Positions 46,338-54,918 are shown, numbered from the stretch's first letter. The stretch is 64,000 bases of DNA from Ectobacillus funiculus (GCF_004138295.1 NZ_SCFM01000023.1:1-64000), one strand, 5' to 3'. Notes: generated by a model from the letters alone, not told the origin. Made by a program: numbers and translations.

Positions 46338-47129
46338 ATGAAAGTGGTGAAATGGATGAAAGAAGTTCCGCACGACTTAGCAGAATTGATAGATGGTTAT
46401 TCTTGGGAGAGAATTACAATTGGTCGATCAGACGCTATGACATTTTTGTTAAAGGGACCTATTTGCAATCAGTACCTTAAAATACAACCCAATCATTTTA
46501 TTGAAAACTTATATGAGGAAAAAGAACGATTAGAGTGGTTACAAGGAAGATTGTCTGTGCCAAAGGTTCTATATTACAACAAAGATGAAGCAAACGAATA
46601 CTTATTAACAACAGAAATAACAGGGATTAACGCTTCCGATAAAGCATATGAAACAAATTTACCTCTTTTAATAGAGCAATTGGCAACAGGTCTTAAAAAA
46701 ATACATAGTTTGAGCATTGAAAGTTGCCCTTTTATTGAAAATTTGGATGTTAAAATTGAAGAAGCAAGAAAAAGGGTCGAAAATGGGCTTGTTGATGAAG
46801 GCGATTTTGATAGCGTGAGAATAGGCATAAAAGCAAAGGCTCTCTTTGATGAACTCATTTCAAAGAGACCTACAAATGAAGATTTGGTCTTTACTCATGG
46901 TGACTATTGCTTACCAAATATTATTATTAAAGAAGGTAAGGTGAGTGGTTTTATAGATTGGGGGAGAGCAGGAATTTCTGATAGGTATCAAGATTTGGCA
47001 TTAGTAATTCGAAGTATTGCATATAATTTTGGTGAGAATCAGATTCCCCTTTTTCTTAAGACATACGGTGTTACGGAGCTAGACGAATTAAAAATCTTTT
47101 ATTATCAACTCATGGATGAGTTTTTTTAA
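46338..47129 (+). CDS. APH(3')-like aminoglycoside phosphotransferase
   Basis: 263 residues of the APH/choline-kinase fold. The catalytic loop HGDYCLPNI and metal loop GFIDWGRAGISDRYQDLALVIRSI are close to Bacillus circulans-type APH(3'), which phosphorylates the 3'-OH of kanamycin and neomycin. The C-terminus ends YYQLMDEFF, as in that family. The usual IDLGR/IDCGR is IDWGR here. The start could also be the ATG six codons later (46356). An intrinsic chromosomal gene or acquired resistance cannot be told apart from sequence alone; no IS flanks it directly, but a dispersed repeat lies 140 bp downstream. Confidence 0.85.
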   Translation: MKVVKWMKEVPHDLAELIDGYSWERITIGRSDAMTFLLKGPICNQYLKIQPNHFIENLYEEKERLEWLQGRLSVPKVLYYNKDEANEYLLTTEITGINASDKAYETNLPLLIEQLATGLKKIHSLSIESCPFIENLDVKIEEARKRVENGLVDEGDFDSVRIGIKAKALFDELISKRPTNEDLVFTHGDYCLPNIIIKEGKVSGFIDWGRAGISDRYQDLALVIRSIAYNFGENQIPLFLKTYGVTELDELKIFYYQLMDEFF

Positions 47130-47243
47130 CAGATTTTCTGAAAAGAAGTCTCCTGTCTCAAGGAATGAGATAGGCACAGCCCAATGAATAGGTGGAGCTG
47201 AATGTTCGTAAAACCTGTTAAATACCTTTAATTCTTTAAAGCA

Positions 47244-47272
47244 AGAGGGGAATGTCCCCTCTGTAATTTTTT
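47244..47272 (+). terminator. Terminator between APH gene and repeat copy 5
   Basis: AGAGGGG-AATGTC-CCCTCT stem followed by AATTTTTT. Confidence 0.7.
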
Positions 47273-47393
47273 ATAATGTAAGAAAGTAGAAATCTTCAGC
47301 TAGAAGCGAATCCGACGTAGCTGGAAAGTAAGTGCAACTACGCCTCTGTCTTCGCACAAGAGCAGAGCTCGCCAATCGGCGAGTTTTCTTTAA
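47268..47393 (+). repeat. Dispersed hairpin-terminator element, copy 5
   Basis: AATGTAAGAAAGTAGAAATC to CGCCAATCGGCGAGTTTTC, lacking about 15 bp of the second arm of the first hairpin. It ends 10 bp from the stop codon of the P19-like gene. Confidence 0.85.
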
Positions 47394-47403
47394 AACTTTT
47401 TGT

Positions 47404-47940
47404 TTATTTTTTAGCTCCATCATACTTAAATTTCCATTTTAACGTCATGGGTTCATAGAATTCCTTCACATCTTCAGCGTGACGAGCTAAATCAGGTTGA
47501 CTGATTTGGAACGTTAATTCATAATTTCCCGCTTCAGGTAATAACACATTAGAAGCATAATGCGGGTCACCTGCTACCATTTGATACAATTGTCCTTCTG
47601 CTACATCTTCATGTGTATCAAGATTGCGAATCTTATAATTAATTGTTAGATACGGAATCCAAGCACCTTCAGGAAATCCAAAGGAATTGTCCTTTGTTGC
47701 ATGAATGTCAGCTTCTAAATGAATATTTCCTTCTTTTCCTCCACGTTCAACAGGTGCTACTTTAACTGCATGAGGCAGGTAAACGGCATGAATTTCCATC
47801 CCATTTTTAACTACCTGACCAATCATTACATCTTCTCCGGCCTCTGCATGGTGTCCAGAAACCTGTTCCTTCTGATTGGTGCAAGCAGCCGCTAGTACTA
47901 GAATCAATAATGATGTCAAAAATAAGAAGAGCTTTTTCAC
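47404..47940 (-). CDS. P19/Tp34-type iron-transport lipoprotein
   Basis: 178 residues. Lipoprotein signal LLILVLAAACTN, then the P19 fold (PF10634) with GMEIHAVYLPHAVKVAP, HLEADIHATKDNSFGFPEGAW and MVAGDPHYASNVLLPEAG. The conserved Glu, Met and His ligands for copper and iron are visible. P19-type proteins assist ferrous or ferric iron uptake. It follows the DoxX-like gene on the same strand by 145 bp, and a Fur box lies upstream of that gene, so the pair is probably an iron-starvation operon. Confidence 0.85.
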   Translation of the reverse strand: MKKLFLFLTSLLILVLAAACTNQKEQVSGHHAEAGEDVMIGQVVKNGMEIHAVYLPHAVKVAPVERGGKEGNIHLEADIHATKDNSFGFPEGAWIPYLTINYKIRNLDTHEDVAEGQLYQMVAGDPHYASNVLLPEAGNYELTFQISQPDLARHAEDVKEFYEPMTLKWKFKYDGAKK

Positions 47941-48085
47941 AAGGTATACCTCCAGATAGTAATTATTACGAATTAGTAGTGGGTTAATTTTCGCATTGAA
48001 TATTACTGTGTTTTATTCACATAGCCCTATAAAAAATAGTCTAAGGGGTTGTAACAGTAATCTTATTCTTAATGCATTCATAACC

Positions 48086-48826
48086 TTATATGATTTTTTT
48101 GTCAGAACGACTATTTTCACCATAGTGAGTTTCTTGAATATAAGTGATAAATTGTTCAATTCGCTCATTTTGAGATATATGAGCCCTTTCAACGGAATTG
48201 GAAATTTCGTTAATGCTGTCCTGTAGAAGTCTCTTAAGATCATTTTGAGAAAAATTTTCTTTTAATGTATTACTAGTGGGATCTTTAGTTTTATTAATAT
48301 GCCAGTTAAATAGATGATCTAATTTAAAATATTGATCTAAGCTTAACATATAGGTTTGTTTTCCACTTAGTAATAAGCCAAATGCGCTTGTATAAAGAAC
48401 GATACTTAGTAAATTTATATTACCTGAGAAAAGAAAGTTAATATGCATAAAGAGACAAGTCAGAATAGATGGAAGTGTCATAAACCCTAGGATAAGAAAC
48501 AAACCAATCAACACCTGAGTGATGGGAATCGCATAATTTAGAACCCAAACTTGCTTAATGGCAACCTCTTCAATAAAAAGTTTATAAAAATCTGGTACAT
48601 TGGGTTTATCTAATGCTTTTATTAGATAATCATGAAGAAATACTCCTGGTTGAGCAAACCATGAATGTCCAGCGGAACCTCCTTTACCTAACATTTTCGT
48701 TACTCCCGCTAACAGCCAACCTATCCCAAATAGAATACGCATTAAAACAACTAAATACTGAAATACATGTTTTTCGCGTGTATTTCTGTCTGCAGCATGT
48801 ACTGCTGCTTTAACAACTTTTTGCAT
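48086..48826 (-). CDS. DoxX/DoxD-like membrane protein
   Basis: 246 residues: DoxX-type helices (RILFGIGWLLAGVTKMLGKG, FLILGFMTLPSILTCLFM) followed by a hydrophilic C-terminal tail of about 65 residues not usual in DoxX. MRxxxGxxWLxxGxxK is the typical family opening. DoxX proteins are linked to thiol/redox and quinone chemistry. Fur box at 48869-48886 just upstream. Partner of the P19-like gene downstream. Confidence 0.78.
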   Translation of the reverse strand: MQKVVKAAVHAADRNTREKHVFQYLVVLMRILFGIGWLLAGVTKMLGKGGSAGHSWFAQPGVFLHDYLIKALDKPNVPDFYKLFIEEVAIKQVWVLNYAIPITQVLIGLFLILGFMTLPSILTCLFMHINFLFSGNINLLSIVLYTSAFGLLLSGKQTYMLSLDQYFKLDHLFNWHINKTKDPTSNTLKENFSQNDLKRLLQDSINEISNSVERAHISQNERIEQFITYIQETHYGENSRSDKKII

Positions 48827-48868
48827 GATAAATCCCTCCTAAATAGTATAGAATGACGTGAATCTAGT

Positions 48869-48886
48869 AATGATAATCATTATCGA
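48869..48886. promoter_or_regulatory. Fur box upstream of the DoxX/P19 pair
   Basis: AATGATAATCATTATCGA matches the classical TGATAAT-N-ATTATCA Fur operator with one mismatch, 43 bp before the DoxX-like start codon. Confidence 0.85.
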
Positions 48887-49014
48887 TTATTAGGACAATG
48901 CCGTTATATTACAAAAAAAAAATTAAAAAATATTTAAGAAAAAATTAAAAAGTATTAATTTTTTACTGTGATGTTCATGGAGCGTCTTCCTTATGATGAT
49001 TAGGATTTTTGGAT

Positions 49015-49200
49015 CTAGCTTTTAAATGTTCTTGCTAAAACTAAAAAAAAGAGAAAAATAAGTATTGTTAATTCAGTTTCTAGAAGCAAAATAGGATGAG
49101 ATGAACTATTAAGTTGGGTATTACTAGTATCGGTAATAGATTTCAATGAGGGAATAATAATATTGCCTGAAGAAGAGGGGTTTCTTGTATTTTTCCACAC
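49015..49200 (-). pseudogene. Possible C-terminal remnant of a membrane-anchored protein
   Basis: A 61-codon frame ends in a single hydrophobic helix (LTILIFLFFLVLA) plus RTFKS, like the C-terminal anchor of a surface protein. Its first codons come from the left end of repeat copy 6, so any upstream part has been replaced by the repeat. Not recognised; could be chance. Confidence 0.25.
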
Positions 49201-49331
49201 TGTAAGGAAGTATAAATTTCTTCTGGCTAGGATTCAATTTGACGTAGTCGTAAATTCTAGGAATATAGTGTAAGTGCAACTATGCCTCTGTCTTCGCCCA
49301 AGAGCAGGGCTCGCCAATCGGCGAGTTTTTT
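49194..49331 (+). repeat. Dispersed hairpin-terminator element, copy 6 (full length)
   Basis: CACACTGTAAGGAAGTATAA pairs with the downstream TTCTAGGAATATAGTGTAAG arm; the tail GCAACTATGCCTCTGTCTTC, CCCAAGAGCAGGG and CTCGCCAATCGGCGAGTTTT completes the element. It runs straight into copy 7, sharing T-rich bases. Confidence 0.92.
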
Positions 49332-49467
49332 TACACTGTAGGGAAGTATAAATTTTCAGCGAGAAGTGAATTCGATGTAGTCGTAAATTCTAGAAATACA
49401 GTGTAAGTGCAACTATGCCTCTGTCTTCACCTAAGAGCAAGGCTCGCCAATCGGCGAGTTTTCTTTA
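49328..49467 (+). repeat. Dispersed hairpin-terminator element, copy 7 (full length, tandem)
   Basis: TTTACACTGTAGGGAAGTAT ... CTAGAAATACAGTGTAAGTG ... CTCGCCAATCGGCGAGTTTTC. Together with copy 6 it shows that elements can be arrayed head to tail with a period of about 135 bp. Confidence 0.92.
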
Positions 49468-49533
49468 TGGAAACTATTACCCGATTGACCAGAATAAGAG
49501 GGTTAATCTAAGATATGATTATATATTTTAGGA

Positions 49534-49551
49534 GAATGATAATCATTTTCA
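49534..49551. promoter_or_regulatory. Fur-like box upstream of the two-component system
   Basis: GAATGATAATCATTTTCA, a palindromic match to the Fur operator, 32 bp before the response-regulator start. Confidence 0.75.
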
Positions 49552-49582
49552 CCTTGTTAAATAATTTGATGGAGGAAATGGA

Positions 49583-50257
49583 ATGCGCTTGTTATTGGTT
49601 GAAGATGAGATAAGAGTGGCTCGTTTTATATCGCAAGGGTTAAGAGAGCACCATTATGTTGTAGATGTAGCGAACGATGGTGAAGAGGCTTCTGAGCTCG
49701 CTTATGCGGAAGAGTATGATCTTATCATTGTTGACCTTATGATTCCGAAGAAAAACGGGCTTCGATTGATTAAGGAATTAAGGTTGAATGGAGAAAATGT
49801 TCCTATCCTTATCCTCAGTGCCAAAGATTCCGTGGTAGATAAGGTAGGGGGACTTGATTTAGGAGCAGATGATTATATGACAAAGCCTTTTGCTTTTACG
49901 GAGCTATTAGCACGTATACGGAGTCTGTTAAGACGAAATCAAGGCATGGCATCACCTCTTTTGCAAGTAGCGGATCTGACGTTGAATCCTGCTACGAGAG
50001 AGGTGACCCGAGGAGGAATCCATATATTTCTTTCCAATAAGGAATATGCAATTTTGGAATTTATGATGAGAAATGCCGGTAAGGTTTTGTCTCGAACTTT
50101 AATTCTAGAACGTGTGTGGATGGATGCTTATAACGTAGGAACGAATGTGGTAGATGTTTATATTAATCATTTACGAAACAAAATTGATAGAAACTTTGAT
50201 GTAAAACTCATACAAACGGTTTACAGTGTTGGTTATATCATCAAAGGAGAAGAATAA
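49583..50257 (+). CDS. OmpR-family response regulator
   Basis: 224 residues. Receiver domain (LLLVEDEIRVARFI; phospho-acceptor Asp51 in IIVDLMIPKKNG; Lys in YMTKPFAF) and winged-helix DNA-binding domain (LSNKEYAILEFMMRNAGKVLSR, VDVYINHLRNKID). Closest in style to CusR/CopR. GGAGG precedes the ATG. Six bases separate it from the kinase gene. The Fur-like box suggests iron-dependent expression, which is unusual for CusR-like systems. Confidence 0.92.
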   Translation: MRLLLVEDEIRVARFISQGLREHHYVVDVANDGEEASELAYAEEYDLIIVDLMIPKKNGLRLIKELRLNGENVPILILSAKDSVVDKVGGLDLGADDYMTKPFAFTELLARIRSLLRRNQGMASPLLQVADLTLNPATREVTRGGIHIFLSNKEYAILEFMMRNAGKVLSRTLILERVWMDAYNVGTNVVDVYINHLRNKIDRNFDVKLIQTVYSVGYIIKGEE

Positions 50258-50263
50258 ACGATC

Positions 50264-51664
50264 ATGAAATTTTTACAAAGCATCGGATGGAGAATTACAA
50301 TTTGGCATACCATTATGTCTATAATCATCTTATTCTTATTTAGCGGATTCTTATATATTACATTTTCTGATATGTTAACCAGAAAGGTTGATTCGGTACT
50401 AACTCGAGAGCTTGGTTTGATTGCCTATTCTTTGGAGGAAGGAGATTCGTATTCTAAGATTGAACATCGCATCAACTTATTGCCAAGTTTTAAAAGGGTA
50501 AACCAAGATGAAATCTATTGGCAAGTTGAAAATGAACGAGGGCAAATCATTGCAGGATCTCATAATTTGTACGGTCAACACATCAAGGATTCCAAAACAA
50601 CTTTAAAGAGGATGGACGAGAATACCTTCAGCTGGGATCCTGTGCTAAATGGAGTACCGCTTCGTGCGATGTCCATGCAGCTGAAATCACAAAATAAATT
50701 CACTTACAAAATTACAGTTGCTACAAATGACAGGATACGGCATTTCGCCATTGATCAGCTGCGGAACATTATTATCATCTGCAATTTTGGATTCCTAGGA
50801 ATATCAATCATGATGGGGTGGTTGATTTCGAAAAAAACACTGCAGCCGATTCATCGAATCATTAATACAACAAATACTATTACGGCAACCAGTTTACATG
50901 AACGGCTTCCAATTGAGGGTCCAGAAGATGAATTGCAGAACTTATCTAAAACGCTTAATGGCATGATTGACAGACTAGAAGACTCTTTTACTCAAATCCA
51001 GCAGTTTACTTCCGATGTGTCTCATGAACTTCGTACTTCCTTAACGATTATGCGAGGAGAATTGGAAGTTGGTTTAAATCGAAACAGGTCAGCAGCGGAA
51101 TATAAACGTGTTCTACATACCGTTTTGGAAGAGGTCATCTATTTATCTGATATGGTAGAAAAATTCTTATATGTATCGAGAAATACCTCCACCTCAAATC
51201 AGATAGATCGAAAAACTGTAGACGGAATGTTATTATTCCAATATGTAAGGAATCATGTATTATCATTAGTCATGAACAAACAGATTGAATTGCATATCCA
51301 AATACCTGATCCATTCCTTTTATACGGGGATGAAGACCTCCTGCGAAGATTATTTATTAACTTACTGGAAAATGCAATTAAGTACACCCCAGAGGGTGGA
51401 ACAGTAGGAATTAAAGCGTGGGGTAAAGAGGGGTTTACTTATATTGAAGTAATTGATCACGGAATTGGCATTCCAGAGGAACACCTGCCGTTTATTTTTC
51501 AGCGTTTTTATCGCGTAGACGATTCTCGATCACGAAGTCAGGGAGGAACTGGATTGGGATTGTCTTTATGTAAATGGATTGTAGAGGTTCACAACGGAAC
51601 GATTGAGGTTTGTAGCAAGCCTGATAAGGGAACAAGAATGATTGTAAAGTTACTTGCTAGTTAA
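50264..51664 (+). CDS. CusS-like sensor histidine kinase
   Basis: 466 residues: membrane helix about 11-34, an extracellular sensor of about 140 residues, second helix about 171-190, HAMP domain, dimerisation domain with phospho-accepting His254 in DVSHELRTSL, and an ATPase domain with ENAIKYTPEGG, DHGIGIPEEHLPFIFQRFYR and a GTGLGLSLCKWIVE segment. Co-transcribed with the regulator upstream. The stimulus is unknown; a metal or envelope signal is likely from family membership. Confidence 0.92.
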   Translation: MKFLQSIGWRITIWHTIMSIIILFLFSGFLYITFSDMLTRKVDSVLTRELGLIAYSLEEGDSYSKIEHRINLLPSFKRVNQDEIYWQVENERGQIIAGSHNLYGQHIKDSKTTLKRMDENTFSWDPVLNGVPLRAMSMQLKSQNKFTYKITVATNDRIRHFAIDQLRNIIIICNFGFLGISIMMGWLISKKTLQPIHRIINTTNTITATSLHERLPIEGPEDELQNLSKTLNGMIDRLEDSFTQIQQFTSDVSHELRTSLTIMRGELEVGLNRNRSAAEYKRVLHTVLEEVIYLSDMVEKFLYVSRNTSTSNQIDRKTVDGMLLFQYVRNHVLSLVMNKQIELHIQIPDPFLLYGDEDLLRRLFINLLENAIKYTPEGGTVGIKAWGKEGFTYIEVIDHGIGIPEEHLPFIFQRFYRVDDSRSRSQGGTGLGLSLCKWIVEVHNGTIEVCSKPDKGTRMIVKLLAS

Positions 51665-51729
51665 TGGTTCAACAAACAGTAAGAGAATTTAGTCGAATCG
51701 ATGTGTTAATTAACAACGCTGCAATTTAA
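51664..51729 (+). pseudogene. Short-chain dehydrogenase remnant
   Basis: The 21-residue frame reads MVQQTVREFSRIDVLINNAA plus Ile and stops. It matches the VEQTVREFGRIDVLVNNAG segment of SDR enzymes, with neither the nucleotide-binding start nor the catalytic YxxxK part. It overlaps the kinase stop codon by one base. Confidence 0.65.
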
Positions 51730-51734
51730 ATACT

Positions 51735-51767
51735 GTTAGAAAGGGGGACTTTCTCCTCCTTTCTAAC
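51735..51767 (+). terminator. Terminator after the two-component system
   Basis: GTTAGAAAGGGGG / CCTCCTTTCTAAC stem; the T run is weak. Confidence 0.65.
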
Positions 51768-51973
51768 ATAGAGAGAAAGTATCAACTATACCAAAACTGT
51801 TCCTGATAACAGTGAGGAAGATGGGATATGATGGCTAGAGACGTTCTTTGTGAAATAAATAACTGTAGGATAATTTACACCTTAATATGTTGAAAGATAC
51901 GCAAGACAAACTTCTATTTAATTATAATACTCACTAAGATATAAAGATAATGAGCTGATACATGTATTGACTC

Positions 51974-52420
51974 TTAAGGTTCTAGAACTGTAATGAGTAC
52001 GTCTTGTGTGGCTGCTAAATCGTGTCTAGCTAAAGAAAGGGGATGGAGAATATCACTTTCTCTAACACGAAGTAGCAATAGGGCTACTTCAAGGTATTTG
52101 ATGGCATCGTTTGTTTTTTCCATGGCCAGTACGATTTGGCTTTCTGATAATTTAATAATCAGTTGGTTCTCTTCAAGAGGGGGAAAGACAGCATTAGGGG
52201 GAATGGTAGGATCGTTAGGAAGAGTAGGATCAGTCGGGAAGGTTTGAAGGGTAATAAAAGCAGTTGTGAGGCTATCAACAGCCGCTTCATATAGTGCTAT
52301 TTTAACTGGATTAGATGGGTCAAGTTGTTGAAAGATATTTAAGGCACTCTTGGCAAAGCGAATGGCCTGCCTTGTATTTATCAAGGCTAAATGTACATTT
52401 GCAGCTACTTTAGGTAGCAT
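51974..52420 (-). CDS. Hypothetical helical protein with two related halves
   Basis: 148 residues from the ATG at 52420 (AAAAAGGAGTG six bases upstream). Two helical halves, ANVHLALINTRQAIRFAKSA and QIVLAMEKTNDAIKYLEVAL, each followed by a second long helix, are joined by a Pro-rich linker (TDPTLPNDPTIPPNAVFPP). No signal peptide or cysteines. Not recognised; the ferritin-like or four-helix arrangement is only a guess. Confidence 0.6.
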   Translation of the reverse strand: MLPKVAANVHLALINTRQAIRFAKSALNIFQQLDPSNPVKIALYEAAVDSLTTAFITLQTFPTDPTLPNDPTIPPNAVFPPLEENQLIIKLSESQIVLAMEKTNDAIKYLEVALLLLRVRESDILHPLSLARHDLAATQDVLITVLEP

Positions 52421-52673
52421 TATTTTCACTCCTTTTTAATGAATTCATTATAGTATATGGTATATAAGCAATCCTGCCATAGATAGTCGTGTAAATCTAT
52501 TGAATAGGCTCTTACCTTTAATAACACTCAATTAGATTTTGGTACAAAAAATCTCTTAAACTTGGACAAACCCATATTACTACTCTAATCAAAGTAACAG
52601 CTCAATAGATGTAGCTGTATTGTGCAGTGGATTCTGAAGGGAATACCACATTGATTTTTATCTAAACAAAACA

Positions 52674-52731
52674 AGAGACAAAAAGACTGCAAAGCCTTCT
52701 TGAAGAATCGCTTTGCAGTCTTTTTGTCTCT
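52674..52731. terminator. Strong bidirectional terminator
   Basis: AGAGACAAAAAGACTGCAAAG / CTTTGCAGTCTTTTTGTCTCT, a perfect 21-pair stem. Confidence 0.85.
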
Positions 52732-52766
52732 AAAACTCGGATTGTTATAGTCGTATAGTTGTAATT

Positions 52767-52940
52767 TTAGGAGGAAGGATGCTTTATCTTAATTTTTAAA
52801 AGCCTATATTCCTTTTCAAGATCACTTAATGTCCACTCAAAAAGATATTGGCTATCTTTTTGATAAAAACCTAGTGAGATCAACTGATCAATTAAGTATT
52901 GTTTTTTCTTCTCAACAGCATGTCGAAGTAAATTTCCCAT
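52767..52940 (-). CDS. FbpA-like Fur-regulated basic protein
   Basis: 57 residues, begins MGNLLRHAVEKKKQYLIDQL and continues ISLGFYQKDSQYLFEW, then ends in a lysine-rich tail. This matches the FbpA family of small basic proteins that, with the sRNA FsrA, carry out the iron-sparing response in Bacillus. GGAGGTG precedes the ATG. A clear Fur box was not seen upstream; the nearest candidate (about 53085-53100) is weak. Its place near two Fur-box promoters supports an iron-related role. Confidence 0.8.
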   Translation of the reverse strand: MGNLLRHAVEKKKQYLIDQLISLGFYQKDSQYLFEWTLSDLEKEYRLLKIKIKHPSS

Positions 52941-53262
52941 TCTATAGCACCTCCAATCTCCGTATTCATTTTTGGGAGTTACCTAGAAACAGCAAACGGC
53001 TCCTATCAAATTGGGCATATTGAGATACAAAGTAATATTGGATAGATTGTAAATGATTAACCGCAATAACTAATTAACTATCATAATGCAAATTATTCAT
53101 ATGGATTAACTGTGAATTAGAGGTACAAGGTTTTATTATCTTATTGATTTTACGCTACTTATTTTTAAGCACATTCATAACTTCATTTGATGTATGAGTG
53201 GTGTTTATCTAAACGTTAATAATGTCAGTGTTGTTCAAACAAACTCATATAAAAGGGAGTAA

Positions 53263-53401
53263 TTTTTACACTGTAAGAACGTATAAATTTCCAGCTAGAA
53301 GTAGATTCGACGTAGTCGGAAATTTTAGGAATACAGTATAAGTAGGGCTACGTCTCTGTCTTCGCCCAAGTGCAGGGCTCGCTAGTCGGCGAGTTTTCCT
53401 T
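53263..53401 (+). repeat. Dispersed hairpin-terminator element, copy 8 (full length)
   Basis: TTTTTACACTGTAAGAACGT ... GAAATTTTAGGAATACAGTA ... CTCGCTAGTCGGCGAGTTTTC. Its right end is 15 bp from the stop codon of the esterase on the minus strand. Confidence 0.9.
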
Positions 53402-53416
53402 ATGAACGAGTCAAGA

Positions 53417-54190
53417 TTAGGATATTTCCGCTCTTCTTTGCTTTCTAGCATATTTTTCAATAAATAAGCAGCATTGTTCGGCAATGAATTTCTTTTCATA
53501 ATCCATCGAAGCAACATGATAGGAATTATATAGTGTAATGGTTTCTTTAATGCCAGAGTGAATATGAGCTAGTATATAATCCGTGTTTTCAGGGGGAACC
53601 ACATGGTCATCCTCTGATCGAAACGCCAGTGTCGGGCATGTAACGCTTGTAAGCTTTCTGCGTGTATCATCCATTAAAGCTAATAATTGCTGAATAGATC
53701 GGATGGGTGCTTTTGTATATGTGATTTCAAATACATCATCTGCTTTAATATCTGGCGCCCCTTCATCGATAAACCGGGGTTCTTGTTTATGTTTAAATTC
53801 TTCCATTACAGGAATTGTTGTCATTGCTGCATTGATTAGCATAACGCCTTTGAGCTTAGGGTATTTACTAGCAAGCTGCATAGTTAATGTGCCACCCATA
53901 GATTGACCGAGGATGAAGATGTCTTGGCAATGCTGTTGTAAAAAACGATATCCTTCTTCTAGACTTTGAATCCAATCATGGTAGGTGCATCTTTCCATAT
54001 CTTCATAATGCGTGCCATGCCCCTTTAATCTTACTGCATATACGGTGTAACCTTGAGATGCAATATACTCTCCTAAAAACTGGACACTTTGGGGGGTTCC
54101 AATAAATCCGTGAGAAATCAAGATACCAATATGATTGCCTTTAAAGAAAAAAGATTCTGCCCCTGATAATATAGGATATCTTTCTAACAT
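53417..54190 (-). CDS. Alpha/beta-hydrolase carboxylesterase (Est30/monoglyceride-lipase type)
   Basis: 257 residues from the ATG at 54190, which has AAAGGAG seven bases upstream. Fold markers: oxyanion loop SHGFIGTPQS, nucleophile Ser97 in LGQSMGG, Asp in SEDDHVVPP and His in NSYHVASMD. The family hydrolyses short- to medium-chain esters or monoglycerides in the cytoplasm. Monocistronic; a hairpin at 54241-54273 lies upstream. Confidence 0.88.
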   Translation of the reverse strand: MLERYPILSGAESFFFKGNHIGILISHGFIGTPQSVQFLGEYIASQGYTVYAVRLKGHGTHYEDMERCTYHDWIQSLEEGYRFLQQHCQDIFILGQSMGGTLTMQLASKYPKLKGVMLINAAMTTIPVMEEFKHKQEPRFIDEGAPDIKADDVFEITYTKAPIRSIQQLLALMDDTRRKLTSVTCPTLAFRSEDDHVVPPENTDYILAHIHSGIKETITLYNSYHVASMDYEKKFIAEQCCLFIEKYARKQRRAEIS

Positions 54191-54240
54191 ATAAAATCTC
54201 CTTTCAGTTCTTTTCATTCCCTACTTTTTAGTAAATAAAT

Positions 54241-54273
54241 AAGGCACCTATTCTCAAAAGAGTTAGGCGCCTT
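54241..54273. terminator. Hairpin in the intergenic region
   Basis: AAGGCACCTA / TAGGCGCCTT arms with a 13-base loop; may terminate transcription from either side. Confidence 0.45.
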
Positions 54274-54581
54274 TGGTAGACCAATCAGCTATAAAGTAAC
54301 ATAATAATATACTAACTATTCCGATGAGTCAAGTATGTTTTAATGGATGAATTTAACAAAATATTTCCAAAAGATCATTGACAACTGTTTTATTAAGATA
54401 TATATTGTTAATCAATAGCTTTAATGTATAGTAAACAAGTAGGTAAAGTAAGAAAATATAACCTAGTTTATTTGGATAGGGTCTCAAAGCAATTTGATGT
54501 AGTAAAATCTTTTTTAAAATTTAAAACCAAGTATTCGAGTAGAATTTAACTTCTTGGGTACTGAGGAGGGGGAATTTATAA

Positions 54582-54764
54582 ATGGCGACTATAGACCAAG
54601 AAAAGATTGATTATATTGTAGGGATGTTACAGGATATTAAATATGGTTCGTTGGTCATAACTATCCATGAAGGCCAGGTTATACAAGTTGATAGTACAGA
54701 AAAGAAACGCTTTGCTCCTAAAAGTAAACCAACAAGTACAAGGGTCGTACAAGCTTCAAGATGA
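54582..54764 (+). CDS. YezD-family (DUF2292) small protein
   Basis: 60 residues. The core YGSLVITIHEGQVIQVDSTE followed by KKRF is the DUF2292 signature. Members often sit next to sulfate or cysteine assimilation genes in Bacillales. GGAGGGGG precedes the ATG. Here it precedes a LysR regulator and flavin monooxygenases, in keeping with a sulfur theme. Biochemical role unknown. Confidence 0.85.
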   Translation: MATIDQEKIDYIVGMLQDIKYGSLVITIHEGQVIQVDSTEKKRFAPKSKPTSTRVVQASR

Positions 54765-54822
54765 ATGCTTCATCGAGGGTTACTGACATTTTTCGTTATA
54801 TACTAAAGGGGGATTGTAGTAT

Positions 54823-54891
54823 ATGCGAGATACATGTTTTAGAAAAAAATATGCCAACTGGATCACTAGAGGCTCTCAATTTTCAAGGTGA
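54823..54891 (+). CDS. Candidate leader peptide overlapping a terminator
   Basis: 22 codons (MRDTCFRKKYANW, ending ITRGSQFSR) preceded by AAAGGGGG. The last seven codons form the 5' arm of the terminator at 54870-54918, an arrangement seen in translation-coupled attenuators. Could be chance. Confidence 0.3.
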   Translation: MRDTCFRKKYANWITRGSQFSR

Positions 54892-54918
54892 ATTTCATCT
54901 GAAACTGAGGGCCTTTTT
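54870..54918 (+). terminator. Terminator or attenuator upstream of the LysR gene
   Basis: AGGCTCTCAATTTTCA pairs with TGAAACTGAGGGCCT, then TTTTT. Confidence 0.7.

Noticed and set aside
52829-53023. 64-codon open frame on the plus strand
   Set aside because: It is antisense to the FbpA-like gene, which has the ribosome site and the family match.
53085-53105. Possible Fur box upstream of the FbpA-like gene
   Set aside because: The palindrome is poorly matched and its spacing is wrong; not strong enough to list.
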